Source: an uncultured Pelagibacteraceae bacterium (GTDB taxonomy: Bacteria > Pseudomonadota > Alphaproteobacteria > Pelagibacterales > Pelagibacteraceae). From it: 54,551 nucleotides of DNA. Positions 28,537-39,991 of this stretch are shown here, one piece after another. The notes under the pieces were generated by a model. It saw only the letters and a program-made list of their open reading frames with translations. It was not told where the DNA came from and did no database searches. The translations under genes were made by a program, and so were the position numbers. The DNA lies in contig CACPBW010000003.1 in NCBI GenBank assembly GCA_902632275.1, positions 1-54,551 on the forward strand, written 5' to 3'. Numbering within the stretch: the first letter of the stretch is position 1; each line of letters opens with the position of its first letter.

Positions 28537-29299
28537 AGAAAAAATAGGTTTTATCAGCCATTTAACTGAGCTTAGAAAAAGATTAATTCATTGTTTAATT
28601 TTTTTATTTTCTTTATTTGCAGTTTGTTATTTTTTTTCAGAGTATATTTATGGTTTCTTAGTAGAGCCATATGCAAATGCAGTTAAAGACGATAACGTAG
28701 AGAGAAGGTTAATATTTACAGCACTTCAGGAAACTTTTTTAACATATTTAAAAGTATCGTTTTTTGCAGCTTTTTTTATTACCAGCCCCTTTATACTAAT
28801 TCAAATATGGAAATTTATAGCTCCAGGTTTATATGATCATGAAAAATCTGCCATATTGCCTTACTTAATAGTAACACCAATTCTTTTTTTACTAGGTGGA
28901 ATGTTGGTTTATTATTTAATAATGCCACTTGCTATAAAATTTTTTCTCTCTTTTGAAAGTGTAGGTGTATCAACAAACTTACCAATACAGCTTGAAGCTA
29001 AAGTAAATGAATATTTATCACTGGTAATGAAATTAATTTTTGCTTTCGGATTGAGTTTTCAATTACCCGTAGTACTAAGTTTGCTTGCAAGAATTGGATT
29101 TATAGATTCTAAATTTTTAAAAGAGAGACGAAAATATGTGGTTGTTATTATATTTGCAGCTGCTGCATTGCTTACGCCACCAGATCCAATTACACAAATA
29201 GGTTTGGCAATACCATTGTTAATTTTATATGAATTATCAATATTTTCTGTAAATTTGATTGAGAAAAGAATCAAAGAGAAAGAAAAAGAACATGCATAA
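28523..29299 (+). CDS. tatC: Sec-independent protein translocase TatC
   Basis: A 258-residue six-span protein that recognises twin-arginine signal peptides. The N-terminal ISHLTELRKRLIHC block, with the conserved signal-binding Glu and Arg, is at residues 10-23, and FRIFLP-like loops are replaced by family-typical FALGLSFQ-like FAFGLSFQLPV. TPPDP is near the end. It overlaps tatB at its start and serS by 8 bases at its end. Confidence 0.95.
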   Translation: MSQSEEKIGFISHLTELRKRLIHCLIFLFSLFAVCYFFSEYIYGFLVEPYANAVKDDNVERRLIFTALQETFLTYLKVSFFAAFFITSPFILIQIWKFIAPGLYDHEKSAILPYLIVTPILFLLGGMLVYYLIMPLAIKFFLSFESVGVSTNLPIQLEAKVNEYLSLVMKLIFAFGLSFQLPVVLSLLARIGFIDSKFLKERRKYVVVIIFAAAALLTPPDPITQIGLAIPLLILYELSIFSVNLIEKRIKEKEKEHA

Positions 29300-30551
29300 T
29301 ATAAAGGATATTAGAGCAAATTTAGAAAATTTTGTAAAAACAATATCTAAAAGAAATCACAAAGTTGATCAAAGTTTACTGCAAACTTTAGATACAAAAA
29401 ATAGAGATTTAATCCAAAAAAAAGAAAATCTAGAACAAGAAAAAAAAATTATTTCAAAAAGCAAAGATAAATCATTATTTGAAAAGTCAAAAAAATTATC
29501 AAATGAGATAGATCAAATAACTTCTGAACAATTAAAAATAAAAAACGATTTAGATAATTTATTATCTAATATACCTAATTTACCTTTAGCTGATGTACCA
29601 GAGGGCTCAGATGAAAGTCATAATACAGAAGTTGAAAAGAAAGGAAAAATACCTGAATTTAAATTTAAACCAAAGTCTCATAGCGAACTAGGTGTTGATT
29701 TATCAATGATTGATTTTGACTTGGCTACAAAAACTACAGGATCAAGGTTTGTATTTTTAAAGGAAAAAATAGCTCTATTGGAGAGAGCTTTATCGAATTT
29801 CATGATTGATAAACATACTAGCGATAATGGATACACAGAAATTTCACCACCTCTTATTGCTTCCGAGAGCACAATGTATGGTACAGGTCAAATACCAAAA
29901 TTTATCGATGATCAGTTTGAAATTAAGCTCGATGATAAATCTGAGAGAAAGTTTTTAATACCAACTGCTGAAGTTATTTTAACAAATATGGTTAAAGGTA
30001 AAATATTAAATAAGAATGATTTACCATTAAGGTTAGTTGCCTCTACCCCTTGTTTTAGAAAAGAAGCTGGTAGTTACGGCAAAGATACAAAAGGTATGAT
30101 AAGACAGCATCAATTTTACAAAGTTGAATTAGTAAGTGTTGTTGAACCAGAAAATTGTAAAAGTGAGTTAGAAAGAATGACAAATTGTGCAACTGGAATT
30201 TTAGATTCATTAAAATTGCCTTATAGAAAAGTTGTTTTATGCACTGGAGATATGGGTTTTAGTGCTGAAAAAACATATGACATTGAAGTATGGATACCCT
30301 CAGAAAACAAATATAGAGAAATTTCAAGCTGTTCATCTTGTGGATCTTTTCAAGCAAGAAGAATGAAAGCTAGATACAAAAATGATAAAAAGGAAACAGT
30401 ATTTTTAGGGACACTTAATGGCAGTGGTCTTGCAGTAGGCAGGACATTAATCGCAATATTGGAAAACTATCAACTTGAGGACGGGTCAATAAAAATTCCC
30501 GAAGTTCTTAGACCGTACATGAAAAATTTAGATATAATTTCAATCAAATAG
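29292..30551 (+). CDS. serS: Seryl-tRNA synthetase
   Basis: A 419-residue class II synthetase. An N-terminal coiled-coil arm (about residues 25-100) holds the long arm of tRNA-Ser. Motif 2 is FRKEAGSYGKDTKGMIRQHQ near residue 254, and motif 3 is GSGLAVGRTLIAILEN near residue 376. The ATG at 29292 gives the usual MHNIKDIRAN start; frames further upstream lie in tatC. A tRNA-Ser(TGA) is at 50383-50472. Confidence 0.95.
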   Translation: MHNIKDIRANLENFVKTISKRNHKVDQSLLQTLDTKNRDLIQKKENLEQEKKIISKSKDKSLFEKSKKLSNEIDQITSEQLKIKNDLDNLLSNIPNLPLADVPEGSDESHNTEVEKKGKIPEFKFKPKSHSELGVDLSMIDFDLATKTTGSRFVFLKEKIALLERALSNFMIDKHTSDNGYTEISPPLIASESTMYGTGQIPKFIDDQFEIKLDDKSERKFLIPTAEVILTNMVKGKILNKNDLPLRLVASTPCFRKEAGSYGKDTKGMIRQHQFYKVELVSVVEPENCKSELERMTNCATGILDSLKLPYRKVVLCTGDMGFSAEKTYDIEVWIPSENKYREISSCSSCGSFQARRMKARYKNDKKETVFLGTLNGSGLAVGRTLIAILENYQLEDGSIKIPEVLRPYMKNLDIISIK

Positions 30552-30597
30552 AAGTTGTTTTCAAATATCAATTAGTATAAAAAACACATATAAAATT

Positions 30598-30885
30598 ATG
30601 TCTAACTCTGGAATTGGTCAGTTTATACCCCTAATACTTATATTTGTAATATTCTATTTTTTCTTAATTAGACCCCAACAAAAAAAAGCTAAAGAACACA
30701 AAACAATGGTCGAAAATCTTAAGCGAGGTGACAAAGTTATAACTTCAGGTGGAATAGTTGGAAAAGTTGATCGAATTATAGATAATGAAAAAGTTGAAGT
30801 TGAAATTGCTGATAATGTTAAAGTTGAGGTAGTAAGAGCAACAGGTATTCAAGCACTACTTACTACTCAAGAAGTAAAAAAATAA
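30598..30885 (+). CDS. yajC: Preprotein translocase subunit YajC
   Basis: A 95-residue membrane protein with one span (about residues 8-24, ending FFLIRPQQKK) and the conserved LKRGDKVITSGGIVGKV domain. It associates with SecDF. It is followed 13 bases later by secD. Confidence 0.94.
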   Translation: MSNSGIGQFIPLILIFVIFYFFLIRPQQKKAKEHKTMVENLKRGDKVITSGGIVGKVDRIIDNEKVEVEIADNVKVEVVRATGIQALLTTQEVKK

Positions 30886-30898
30886 TTTACTAAACAAA

Positions 30899-32455
30899 GT
30901 GCTCAAATTTTCTAAAATTAATATTTTAATTACTACCTTATTGTCAATAATTGTAATTTTTTTTACTATTTCAAATTTCACTGAATTTGAAGATGAGTTT
31001 GTTAATAAAAAAATTAACCTTGGTTTAGACTTGCAAGGTGGTTCATATCTTTTGCTCAAAATTGATAACGATCCAGTAATCATTAAAGAACTTCAAAACA
31101 AAGCCATTTCCCTAAAAAATGTTCTAAAAGAAAATAACATAAGCGTTCTTAATATTAGAGTGACAGATGATAAAAAGATTTTATTATCGATAAATAAAAA
31201 AGATGCAGATAAGCTTAATCAACTATTTAATGATAAAAATGGTATAGTTAATCCATATTTTGATCAATTTAAATCCTTTCAATTTGAAATTGCAAATCAA
31301 GAAGGGAACTTTGAAATTTTTTTTTCAAAATACGGACTAATACAATTAAAAACATCATCACTTGATCAGGCTATTGAAATTGTAAGAAGAAGAGTTGATG
31401 AAGTTGGAACAAACGAACCAAATATTTTAAAGAGGGGTAATGATAGGATATTAGTCGAATTACCTGGTTTAGATGATCCTATGCGAATTAAAAATCTATT
31501 AGGTAAAACTGCAAACTTATCTTTTAGATTTGTAACTCAAACCAATGAGGAAACCTTCGGATCGGAAGAACTTGAGTTTGAGGATGGTTCAGAAGTGGCC
31601 AATGTTAGTAAGCGTATAATTGTAAGTGGTGAAAATCTTATTGATGCACAACCACGTATGGATAATCAAACAAATGAAACAGTTGTTACATTTGATTTTG
31701 ATAGAGTTGGGGCCAAGAGATTTGGTAGGGCAACTACAAAAGGTATTGGTAAAAGATTAGCAATAGTTTTAGATGGTAAAGTTATTAGTGCACCTGTTAT
31801 TCAGGAAGCTATTGTTGCTGGTTCAGGACAAATTTCTGGTGATTTTACTTTTCAATCAGCAACTGATCTTGCTTTATTATTAAGATCAGGAGCACTACCA
31901 GCACCATTAGAAATAATAGAAGAAAGAACAGTAGGTCCAGGATTGGGTCAGGATTCAATTAAATCTGGATTATCCGCGCTATTGATTGGTTTTATTTTAG
32001 TAATCACTTTTATGTTAATAAAGTATAGAGTTTTTGGAATAATTGCGAATGCTACCTTAATTTTAAATTTATTTTTTTTAGTAGGAATTTTAACACTTTT
32101 TGAAGCAACATTAACACTTCCTGGAATAGCAGGAATTATCTTAACTGTTGGAATGGCAGTAGATGCAAATGTATTAATTTTTGAAAGAATTAAGGAAGAG
32201 ATTAAAAATGAAAAAAATCAAATTATAGCTTTTGATGCTGGTTATAATAAATCTAGAAATGCCGTACTAGATGCCAATATTACAACCTTAATAGCTGCAA
32301 TAATTTTATTTTTTCTTGGATCTGGGCCAATTAAAGGTTTTGCAGTTACTTTGGGTATAGGAATATTTACAACTTTATTCTCCGTTTATTTTATAGCAAG
32401 ATTGTTTACATCAATTTACGTAATTCGAAATAAAAACAAAGAGCAATTAATTTAA
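30899..32455 (+). CDS. secD: Protein translocase subunit SecD
   Basis: A 518-residue RND-type protein that uses the proton gradient to help secreted proteins finish crossing the membrane. NLGLDLQGGSYLLL lies near residues 39-52. The first periplasmic domain follows, then five more spans with GMAVDANVLIFERIKEE. It starts with GTG at 30899. It is joined to secF by a TAATG overlap. SecD here is shorter than E. coli SecD (615), which is common in alphaproteobacteria. Confidence 0.94.
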   Translation: MLKFSKINILITTLLSIIVIFFTISNFTEFEDEFVNKKINLGLDLQGGSYLLLKIDNDPVIIKELQNKAISLKNVLKENNISVLNIRVTDDKKILLSINKKDADKLNQLFNDKNGIVNPYFDQFKSFQFEIANQEGNFEIFFSKYGLIQLKTSSLDQAIEIVRRRVDEVGTNEPNILKRGNDRILVELPGLDDPMRIKNLLGKTANLSFRFVTQTNEETFGSEELEFEDGSEVANVSKRIIVSGENLIDAQPRMDNQTNETVVTFDFDRVGAKRFGRATTKGIGKRLAIVLDGKVISAPVIQEAIVAGSGQISGDFTFQSATDLALLLRSGALPAPLEIIEERTVGPGLGQDSIKSGLSALLIGFILVITFMLIKYRVFGIIANATLILNLFFLVGILTLFEATLTLPGIAGIILTVGMAVDANVLIFERIKEEIKNEKNQIIAFDAGYNKSRNAVLDANITTLIAAIILFFLGSGPIKGFAVTLGIGIFTTLFSVYFIARLFTSIYVIRNKNKEQLI

Positions 32456-33348
32456 TGATACAAAATTTAAATTTTAATAAGTACTATAAATTATTTAATA
32501 TAATTTCTGTAGTATTAGTTATATTATCTTTAATATCTATATTATTCAAAGGTTTGAATTACGGAGTAGATTTTAAAGGTGGAACTTTAATTGAGCTCAG
32601 AATAAATGATAACCAAACAACCATTTCTAATTTACGAAGTGCTTTTAACAACATGAATCTAGGTGATGTTGCTATTAAAAATTTCGGTAATGATAATGAC
32701 TATTTAATAAAATTTGTAAAAAAGGATAGAGATAAAAATTTAATCCAAAATATCAAAAAAGATCTTCAATCAAGTATTGGGCCAGTTTTCGAATTTAGAA
32801 GGGTTGAGAGCGTTGGTCCAAAAGTTAGCGCGGAATTACTTAATAAAGGGTTAATAGCAATAGCTGCATCTTTAGGAGCTATGCTTTTTTATATATGGAT
32901 AAGGTTTGAATGGCAATTTAGTCTTGGGGCTATAATTGCATTATTTCATGACGTTATATTAACAATAGGAATTTTTTCATTGTTTAACATTGAAATAAAT
33001 TTATCAATTGTGGCAGCTCTTTTAACGATTGTTGGATATTCAATGAATGATACCGTTGTAATTTTTGATCGAGTGAGAGAAAATTTAAAAAAACATATAA
33101 GTATAAAAATATTTGAATTAACAAATATTTCAATTAACGAAACGCTATCTCGAACTATAATTACTTCAGCTACTACGCTTTTGGCATTGCTTTCAATATT
33201 TGTCTTTGGTGGTGAAATTTTAAAAGGATTTTCTTTAGCAATGATTTTAGGTGTTATTTTTGGAACTTATTCATCAATTTACATTGCAAATCCAACATTA
33301 GTTTATCTAAAAGTATCTTATAAAACAGTTGTTAAAGAAGAAAAATAA
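32455..33348 (+). CDS. secF: Protein translocase subunit SecF
   Basis: A 297-residue partner of SecD with six spans. It has GVDFKGGTLIELRI (about residues 37-50) and the RND-type YSMNDTVVIFDRVREN block, and ends with GEILKGFSLAMILGVIFGTYSSI. The stop codon directly abuts the stop of the convergent gene at 33349 with no spacer. Confidence 0.95.
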   Translation: MIQNLNFNKYYKLFNIISVVLVILSLISILFKGLNYGVDFKGGTLIELRINDNQTTISNLRSAFNNMNLGDVAIKNFGNDNDYLIKFVKKDRDKNLIQNIKKDLQSSIGPVFEFRRVESVGPKVSAELLNKGLIAIAASLGAMLFYIWIRFEWQFSLGAIIALFHDVILTIGIFSLFNIEINLSIVAALLTIVGYSMNDTVVIFDRVRENLKKHISIKIFELTNISINETLSRTIITSATTLLALLSIFVFGGEILKGFSLAMILGVIFGTYSSIYIANPTLVYLKVSYKTVVKEEK

Positions 33349-33951
33349 TTAGTATAGGTTTTGCGCAGCTACCATCGATAATAGCATTGGTAATGATAGT
33401 AAAGTATTCGTTCTAGAAAAGAGCATTGCTGTTCTAGCAGATTTGGCTTTTAATTCAGGATCACACTCAACTATTCCTAAAGCTCTTTTTTGATTTGGCC
33501 ATATGACAAACCAAACATTAAACGCCATCACGAGTCCTAACCACATTCCAATACCTATTGCAGTGTTTCTTCCACCTCCAGAACCTATGCCTAAAGTCAT
33601 AGATTCATGCAAATATCCATTCAGCCAACCCAAAATTAAACCTGAAAGTATTGTAGCTAGTGCAGCCCATCTAAAATAGAATAACGCAGCAGGGGCTATT
33701 ACTTTACCAATAGCTGGTTTATGCTCGTCTGGTATTTTTGGCATATTAGGTATTTGAATGAAATTAAAATACCATAGTAAGCCTATCCACATTATTCCAA
33801 CTACAACATGGATGTATCTGAACAACCAGCTCCAGAAAATTCTATCAATATCAAATCCCTCGTTATTAAAAAAAAGACCTAAAAATAGGAGAATACTAAT
33901 AGCTAGAGATGTATGAATTGTTTTTGGCAAAGATGATAAGATTTTTCCCAT
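33349..33951 (-). CDS. Integral membrane protein resembling the urate hydroxylase PuuD membrane domain
   Basis: A 200-residue protein with about five hydrophobic segments. FRYIHVVVGIMWIGLLWYFNF, RWAALATILSGLILGW and MAFNVWFVIWPNQKRALG resemble the N-terminal membrane domain of PuuD-type urate oxidases (Urate_ox_N). Several His and Trp residues inside membrane segments would suit heme or quinone contact. The cytochrome c domain present at the C terminus of full PuuD proteins is absent. It may use a separate electron acceptor or have another role. No other purine-degradation gene is in the window. Confidence 0.55.
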   Translation of the reverse strand: MGKILSSLPKTIHTSLAISILLFLGLFFNNEGFDIDRIFWSWLFRYIHVVVGIMWIGLLWYFNFIQIPNMPKIPDEHKPAIGKVIAPAALFYFRWAALATILSGLILGWLNGYLHESMTLGIGSGGGRNTAIGIGMWLGLVMAFNVWFVIWPNQKRALGIVECDPELKAKSARTAMLFSRTNTLLSLPMLLSMVAAQNLY

Positions 33952-33981
33952 AATTCAATATAGCATATCAAATTATATATA

Positions 33982-36858
33982 TTAAGCGATTTTTTTTGAT
34001 TTTGTAATTAGAAGATCTTTCAAAAATTGGCCGGTATAACTATCTTTTACTTTAACAATATCTTCTGGTTTTCCCTCTGCGATAATATTACCACCTTTAA
34101 CACCACCATCTGGGCCCATATCAATAATATGATCTGCAGTTTTAATAACGTCTAAATTATGCTCAATCACCACAACTGTATTCCCTGTTGCAACAAAGGT
34201 ATGAAGAATTTCTAAAAGTTTTTTAATATCGTGTTGGTGTAAACCAGTTGTTGGTTCGTCCAATATATATATAGTTCTACCGGTAGATCGTCTCGATAGC
34301 TCTTTAGCTAATTTTATTCTTTGAGCTTCTCCACCTGATAATGTTGTAGCTTGCTGACCAATTTTTATATAACCCAAACCAACTTTTTTTAAGGTTAATA
34401 ATTTAGTTTTAATAGAGGGAATATTTTCAAAATAATCACAACCTTCATCTACTGTCATATTCAAGACATCTGCTATACTTTTATCTTTAAATTTTATTTC
34501 AAGAGTTTCTCTATTATATCTGCTACCTTTGCATTCATCGCAAGTTATATATACATCAGGAAGAAAATGCATTTCGTATGTAATTACTCCGTCTCCTTCA
34601 CAAGCTTCACATCTACCTCCCTTAACATTAAAAGAAAATCTCCCCGGTTTATAACCTCTACTTTTAGACTCTGGTAATGCAGTAAACCAATCTCTTATCG
34701 GACCAAATGCACCGGTATATGTAGCAGGATTGGACCTAGGTGTTCTCCCAATCGGTGATTGATCTATATTTATAATTTTATCAACTAGCTCAATACCTTT
34801 AAAACTTTTAAATGCCATAGGTATCTTTCTACTTTTGTTATTGTTTAAACTTAAGTTTAGAGCATTATATAAAGTTTGAAGTATCAAAGTTGATTTACCA
34901 CTTCCAGATACTCCTGTTACACATGTGAAACAACCAAAAGGTATTTTTAAATTTACATTCTTTAAATTGTTTCCAGTAGCTCCACCAATTTCTAAAAATC
35001 TACCATTCTTTGCTAATTTTCTATTTTTTGGAATCGGTATGAAGCGTTTGTTTGAAAGATATTTTCCAGTAATACTATTATCGTTTTTAATTATTTCATT
35101 ATACTGACCTTCAGCGACTATTTCACCACCCTTGCTTCCAGCTTCAGGTCCCAAGTCAATTATATGATCAGCATTTTCCATTGTCTCCGTATCGTGCTCA
35201 ACAACTATAACTGTGTTTCCTAAATCTCTTAGTCTTTTAAGAGCATTTATTAATTTAACATTATCTTTTTGATGTAGACCAATTGAAGGTTCATCGAGAA
35301 CATAAAGTACACCCGTAAGTCCAGATCCTATTTGGGATGCTAACCTTATTCTTTGCGACTCTCCTCCTGATAAAGTACCAGACTCTCGAGATAATGTTAA
35401 ATAATCTAGACCAACATTCATTAAAAAACTTAACCTCTCATTTATTTCTTTCAAGATATGTTCTGCGATTTTAAGCTCTTTTTGGCTAAAATAACTTTCC
35501 AGTTCTTTAAACCATTTTTGGGCTTCAATTATAGATTTATTTGTTATCTCGCTTATATGTAGGTCATTAATTTTAACACATAGCGCTTCTTCTTTTAGTC
35601 TATGACCTTTACATTGATCGCATTTTGTATCTGACTGGTATTGAGCTATTTCTTCTCTTTTCCAATCACTATCGGTTTCAAGGTATCTTCTTTCTAAATT
35701 ATTTATAACACCTTCAAATGTTTTTTTATGCGAATATTTTTCATAACCATCATCGTAAGAAAATTTTATTTCCTCTTCATCTGAACCATACAAAATAACA
35801 TCTTTAATTTTTTTTGGTAATTTTTGCCATTTTTCATTCAATGAAAAATCATAGTGTTTAGATAAAGAAGATAGCGTTTGAGCGTAATATAATGAAGACG
35901 ATTTGGACCAAGGTTCTATAGCTCCATCTGCTATAGATTTTTTTTCATTTGGGATTACTAGCTTTGGATCAACATTCAACTTTACACCTATACCCTCACA
36001 TTCTTCGCATGCACCATATGGACTATTAAAAGAGAAAAGCCTAGGTTCTATTTCCTCAATTGTAAAACCACTTTCAGGGCATGCAAACTTTGATGAAAAT
36101 ATTATTTTTTCAACTTTTCTATATTTTTTAGGCAAGGTTTCATTTTCATACTCAACAAACAAAAGACCATTTGATAAATTTAGAGCTACTTCAATACCTT
36201 CAGCCAGTCTGTTACCTAATGATGAATTTAAGACAATTCTGTCTACAAGAATATAAATATCGTGTTTTATTTTTTTATTTAATTCAGGAACTTTATCAAT
36301 CTCATATAAAACACCATCTATTTTAATTTTTCTAAAGCCTCTTTTTTTATAACCTAGTATTTCTTTTTTATATTCTCCTTTTCTCCCTCTTACTACTGGC
36401 GAATAAAGATAAATAGTACTTTTTTTTGGCAATTCTTTTATTTTGTCAACCATTTGAGTGATTGTTTGTGATTGAATTCTTTTACCTGTGAATGGTGAAT
36501 AGGGTATCCCAACTCTTGCATAAAGAACACGCATGTAATCATATATTTCAGTAACAGTGGCTACTGTTGATCTTGGATTTTTTGATGTATTTTTTTGTTC
36601 AATAGATATTGCTGGACTTAGTCCTTCGATTAGGTCAACGTTAGGTTTTTTCATTTTATCTAAAAATTGCCGAGCGTATGCTGAAAGACTTTCCACATAT
36701 CTTCTTTGGCCCTCAGCGTAAATAGTATCAAAAGCAAGAGATGATTTTCCAGAGCCTGATAGACCGGTAATTACTACAAATTTATCCTTAGGAATTGATA
36801 AGGAAATATTTTTTAAATTATGTTCTTTTGCCCCTTTAATAACTATGTTTTTAAGCAT
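33982..36858 (-). CDS. uvrA: UvrABC system protein A
   Basis: A 958-residue dimeric DNA damage sensor of nucleotide excision repair. Walker A motifs are [10 protein letters not shown] (residues 32-41) and [10 protein letters not shown] (about 651), and signature motifs are [10 protein letters not shown] and [10 protein letters not shown]. The C-terminal zinc module CEACEGDGV...[10 protein letters not shown] is complete. In the first zinc module the pattern CPxC is CPES, which I recall as common in alphaproteobacterial UvrA and so not a defect. It is divergent from ssb. Confidence 0.96.
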   Translation of the reverse strand: MLKNIVIKGAKEHNLKNISLSIPKDKFVVITGLSGSGKSSLAFDTIYAEGQRRYVESLSAYARQFLDKMKKPNVDLIEGLSPAISIEQKNTSKNPRSTVATVTEIYDYMRVLYARVGIPYSPFTGKRIQSQTITQMVDKIKELPKKSTIYLYSPVVRGRKGEYKKEILGYKKRGFRKIKIDGVLYEIDKVPELNKKIKHDIYILVDRIVLNSSLGNRLAEGIEVALNLSNGLLFVEYENETLPKKYRKVEKIIFSSKFACPESGFTIEEIEPRLFSFNSPYGACEECEGIGVKLNVDPKLVIPNEKKSIADGAIEPWSKSSSLYYAQTLSSLSKHYDFSLNEKWQKLPKKIKDVILYGSDEEEIKFSYDDGYEKYSHKKTFEGVINNLERRYLETDSDWKREEIAQYQSDTKCDQCKGHRLKEEALCVKINDLHISEITNKSIIEAQKWFKELESYFSQKELKIAEHILKEINERLSFLMNVGLDYLTLSRESGTLSGGESQRIRLASQIGSGLTGVLYVLDEPSIGLHQKDNVKLINALKRLRDLGNTVIVVEHDTETMENADHIIDLGPEAGSKGGEIVAEGQYNEIIKNDNSITGKYLSNKRFIPIPKNRKLAKNGRFLEIGGATGNNLKNVNLKIPFGCFTCVTGVSGSGKSTLILQTLYNALNLSLNNNKSRKIPMAFKSFKGIELVDKIINIDQSPIGRTPRSNPATYTGAFGPIRDWFTALPESKSRGYKPGRFSFNVKGGRCEACEGDGVITYEMHFLPDVYITCDECKGSRYNRETLEIKFKDKSIADVLNMTVDEGCDYFENIPSIKTKLLTLKKVGLGYIKIGQQATTLSGGEAQRIKLAKELSRRSTGRTIYILDEPTTGLHQHDIKKLLEILHTFVATGNTVVVIEHNLDVIKTADHIIDMGPDGGVKGGNIIAEGKPEDIVKVKDSYTGQFLKDLLITKSKKIA

Positions 36859-36950
36859 ATTTTTAGTTGCTTTCAGTAAATAAAATTAATAATCACTCCT
36901 ATACTATGATATAAATATAAAAAGATAATTTATATCTTCATTAAAATATT
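36859..36950. promoter_or_regulatory. Divergent promoter region between uvrA and ssb
   Basis: These 92 AT-rich bases separate uvrA (minus) and ssb (plus), the common alphaproteobacterial arrangement. TATACT and TATGAT words at 36900-36909 could serve as -10 elements. I see no GTTC-N7-GTTC or GAAC-N7-GAAC pair of the alphaproteobacterial LexA type. Confidence 0.4.
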
Positions 36951-37403
36951 ATGGCAGGAAGCTTAAATAAAGTATTATTAATTGGCCGTTTAGGCGCAGA
37001 TCCAGAAATCAAGCAAATGGTTAATGGTAAAAGTGTAGCAAGACTAAGTTTAGCTACAAGCCAATCGTGGAAAGACAAAAATTCAGGTGAAAAAAAGGAG
37101 AAAACAGAGTGGCACCGAATTGTAGTTTTCAACGAGGGTTTAGTTAATGTTGTTCAACAATATCTAAAAAAAGGTGCTCAAATTTATGTTGAAGGTCAAT
37201 TAACTACAAGAAAATGGAAAGATGAACAATCCGGCCAAGACAAATATTCAACTGAGATAGTAATTCAGGGATACAACTCATCATTGACAATGTTAGGAGG
37301 CAACAATCAAGCTAATAACATACCATCACAAGATAATGGAAAATCAATTGAAGATACATCTCAAGATATCTCAAAAGATCTTGATGACGACATTCCCTTT
37401 TAG
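36951..37403 (+). CDS. ssb: Single-stranded DNA-binding protein
   Basis: A 150-residue SSB. The N-terminal OB fold begins [20 protein letters not shown] and includes [11 protein letters not shown] short Asn/Gln/Ser-rich linker and the acidic tip DDDIPF, which recruits partner proteins, follow. It is followed 5 bases later by gyrA and is the first gene of the ssb-gyrA-coaD-ppi-tgt run. Confidence 0.96.
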   Translation: MAGSLNKVLLIGRLGADPEIKQMVNGKSVARLSLATSQSWKDKNSGEKKEKTEWHRIVVFNEGLVNVVQQYLKKGAQIYVEGQLTTRKWKDEQSGQDKYSTEIVIQGYNSSLTMLGGNNQANNIPSQDNGKSIEDTSQDISKDLDDDIPF

Positions 37404-37408
37404 TTTTT

Positions 37409-39991
37409 ATGCAAAAAATTCAGGATCCTAAAAATTCAAATATAAAATCCATAGCAATGTATGATGAGATGAGTTCTTCATACTTATCTTACGCTATGAG
37501 TGTAATTGTTAGCAGAGCTCTTCCAGACGTACGTGATGGATTAAAACCAGTTCATAGACGAATATTATACGCCATGTATAAAGGTGGTTTTGATTGGACA
37601 AAACAATTTAGAAAATCTGCACGTGTAGTTGGAGATGTAATTGGTAAATATCATCCACATGGTGATCAAGCTGTTTATGATGCACTAGTTAGAATGGTTC
37701 AAGAATTTTCTATGAGCCTACCTCTTATAGATGGTCAAGGAAATTTTGGCTCAATCGATGGAGATCCACCAGCAGCAATGAGATATACAGAAACTAAATT
37801 ATCGAAAATTTCCCAATATTTAATAGAGGACATAGAAAAAAAAACAGTTAATTTTAAGAGTAATTACGACGAGACAGAAACAGAACCTGAAGTTTTACCA
37901 GCTCAATATCCAAATTTATTAGTAAATGGTGCAGGTGGTATAGCCGTTGGTATGGCAACAAGTATTCCTCCTCATAATTTAGGTGAAGTCATAAATGGTG
38001 CATTAGCACTGATTGAAAATAAAGATATTAAATTAAATGAATTAATGAAGCATATACCTGGTCCAGACTTTCCCACAGGGGGCACTATCATAGGTAAAAA
38101 TATTATTAAGGAAGGCTATAAAATAGGAAGAGGTTCGTTCAAAATTAGGGGAGACATAAATATTGAACAAAGGAAAAACGGAAAAGAAAGAATTGTAATA
38201 ACTTCAATTCCATATCAAGTAAACAAATCGAGCCTTAATGAAAGAATAGTTGAACTGGTTAGAGATAAAAAGATTGAAGGCATTAGCGATATAAGAGATG
38301 AATCAAATAGAGAAGGTATTAGGGTATCAATTGATTTAAGAAGAGGTGTTGAACCAGAGACTGTAAAAAGACAGCTTTATAAATACACATCAATAGAAAG
38401 CTCATTTGGTTTTAATACCTTGGCCATTGTAAACAAGAAGCCTCAAACTTGTTCATTAAAAGATTTTTTAGAAAATTTTCTGTCTTTTAGAGAAGATGTT
38501 GTAATTAAGAGAACTAAATTCGATTTATATAAAGCAGAAGAAAGAGCACATATATTAATAGGACTTACTGTATCAATCGAAAATTTAGATAAAATAATTA
38601 AAATAATTAGATCTTCAAAAACTCCAGATGAAGCACGCAATTTATTGTTAAAAAATAAATGGAAAATAAATAAAGCATCAAAGTTTATTAAGTTAATTGA
38701 AAATAAAAAAAGTACAGGGTCTTATGCATTGTCTTTGAATCAAGTTAATTCAATACTAGATTTAAGATTACAAAAATTAACAGCTTTAGGAATTCAAGAA
38801 ATCGAAGTTGAAATAAATAAATTGTCTGAAATGATTATTCAATTTAAAAAAATTATCAATTCTAAAAAAGAATTAATGAAAGTAATAAGCGGTGAATTGA
38901 AAAATATTAAAGATAAATATAGCGAACCTAGAAGGACAAAAATAATTGATGCAGTTTTAAACTATGATATTGAAGAAACCATACAAAAAGAATCAATTTT
39001 AATTACTGTAACGTTGCAAGGCTATATAAAAAGAAGTTCACTTAGTAATGTTAAAAAACAAAAAAGAGGTGGCAAAGGTAAGTCAGGTATTAAAACTAGA
39101 AATGAAGATTCTGTTGTCCAAACACTCTCTGTAAATACCCATACACCAGTACTTTTTTTTTCAACAGAAGGTTTGGTTTACAGGGTTAAAGCATGGAAAA
39201 TCCCTGAGGGATCTACAATATCAAGAGGTAAGTCACTTTTTAATATTCTCCCACTTAAAAATCATCAATCAATAAGCTCAATAATGCCTTTTCCTGATAA
39301 TGAAACTGAAATTAAAAACATGCATATTGTTTTTGCTACAAGTAAAGGAAAAATTAGAAAAAATAGTTTAGAGGATTTTTCTTCAATAAATACATCTGGA
39401 AAAATTGCAATGAAACTTGATTCAGATGATAAAATTATTGGCGTTAAAATTTGTAGTGAAAATCAAGATATAATGTTAAGCACCAAACTTGGAAAGTGTA
39501 TCCGTTTTGAATCAAAAAAATTAAGAACTTTTAAAGGTCGTTCATCAAAAGGTATTAAAGGAATAAATCTAGGAAAAAATGATAGCATTGTATCATTATC
39601 AATAATTGATAAAGATGATAAAATTAAAAAAAACGGCAAAAATGGCACTGATAATAAGACAGAGATAAAAGCCAAAGAAAAATTTATACTTTCAATTACA
39701 GAGAATGGATATGGAAAGAGAACAACTCATTACGACTTTAGAGTAACAAATAGAGGAGGAAAGGGTATAATTGGGATAGTAAATTCTCAAAGAAATGGAA
39801 ATGTCTCATCATCTTTTCCAGTTGTAGAGGGAGATGAAATTTTAATATCAACAAATACTGGAAGGGTAATAAGAGTGGCGGTTAAAGAAATAAGAGTGGC
39901 GGGTAGAAATACACAAGGTGTAAGAATAATAAAATTATCTGGGGACGAAAAAGTTGTTTCAGCAAATAAAATTAATGATAATTTGAAATAA
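37409..39991 (+). CDS. gyrA: DNA gyrase subunit A
   Basis: An 860-residue type II topoisomerase subunit. The catalytic Tyr is in [12 protein letters not shown] at about residue 125. The conserved [14 protein letters not shown] and [16 protein letters not shown] blocks are near the start. The GyrA box [11 protein letters not shown] near residue 549 opens the C-terminal beta-pinwheel, so this is GyrA and not ParC. It is joined to coaD by TAATG. Confidence 0.96.
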   Translation: MQKIQDPKNSNIKSIAMYDEMSSSYLSYAMSVIVSRALPDVRDGLKPVHRRILYAMYKGGFDWTKQFRKSARVVGDVIGKYHPHGDQAVYDALVRMVQEFSMSLPLIDGQGNFGSIDGDPPAAMRYTETKLSKISQYLIEDIEKKTVNFKSNYDETETEPEVLPAQYPNLLVNGAGGIAVGMATSIPPHNLGEVINGALALIENKDIKLNELMKHIPGPDFPTGGTIIGKNIIKEGYKIGRGSFKIRGDINIEQRKNGKERIVITSIPYQVNKSSLNERIVELVRDKKIEGISDIRDESNREGIRVSIDLRRGVEPETVKRQLYKYTSIESSFGFNTLAIVNKKPQTCSLKDFLENFLSFREDVVIKRTKFDLYKAEERAHILIGLTVSIENLDKIIKIIRSSKTPDEARNLLLKNKWKINKASKFIKLIENKKSTGSYALSLNQVNSILDLRLQKLTALGIQEIEVEINKLSEMIIQFKKIINSKKELMKVISGELKNIKDKYSEPRRTKIIDAVLNYDIEETIQKESILITVTLQGYIKRSSLSNVKKQKRGGKGKSGIKTRNEDSVVQTLSVNTHTPVLFFSTEGLVYRVKAWKIPEGSTISRGKSLFNILPLKNHQSISSIMPFPDNETEIKNMHIVFATSKGKIRKNSLEDFSSINTSGKIAMKLDSDDKIIGVKICSENQDIMLSTKLGKCIRFESKKLRTFKGRSSKGIKGINLGKNDSIVSLSIIDKDDKIKKNGKNGTDNKTEIKAKEKFILSITENGYGKRTTHYDFRVTNRGGKGIIGIVNSQRNGNVSSSFPVVEGDEILISTNTGRVIRVAVKEIRVAGRNTQGVRIIKLSGDEKVVSANKINDNLK

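Noticed and set aside
36030..36090. Missing cysteine (CPES instead of CPxC) in the first zinc module of UvrA
   Set aside because: I recall this form from other alphaproteobacterial UvrA proteins, and the C-terminal zinc module is complete, so it is probably lineage-normal.
33982..36858. Open frames on the plus strand inside uvrA (for example 34925-35107 and 35903-36256)
   Set aside because: They are antisense shadows of a complete, conserved gene.
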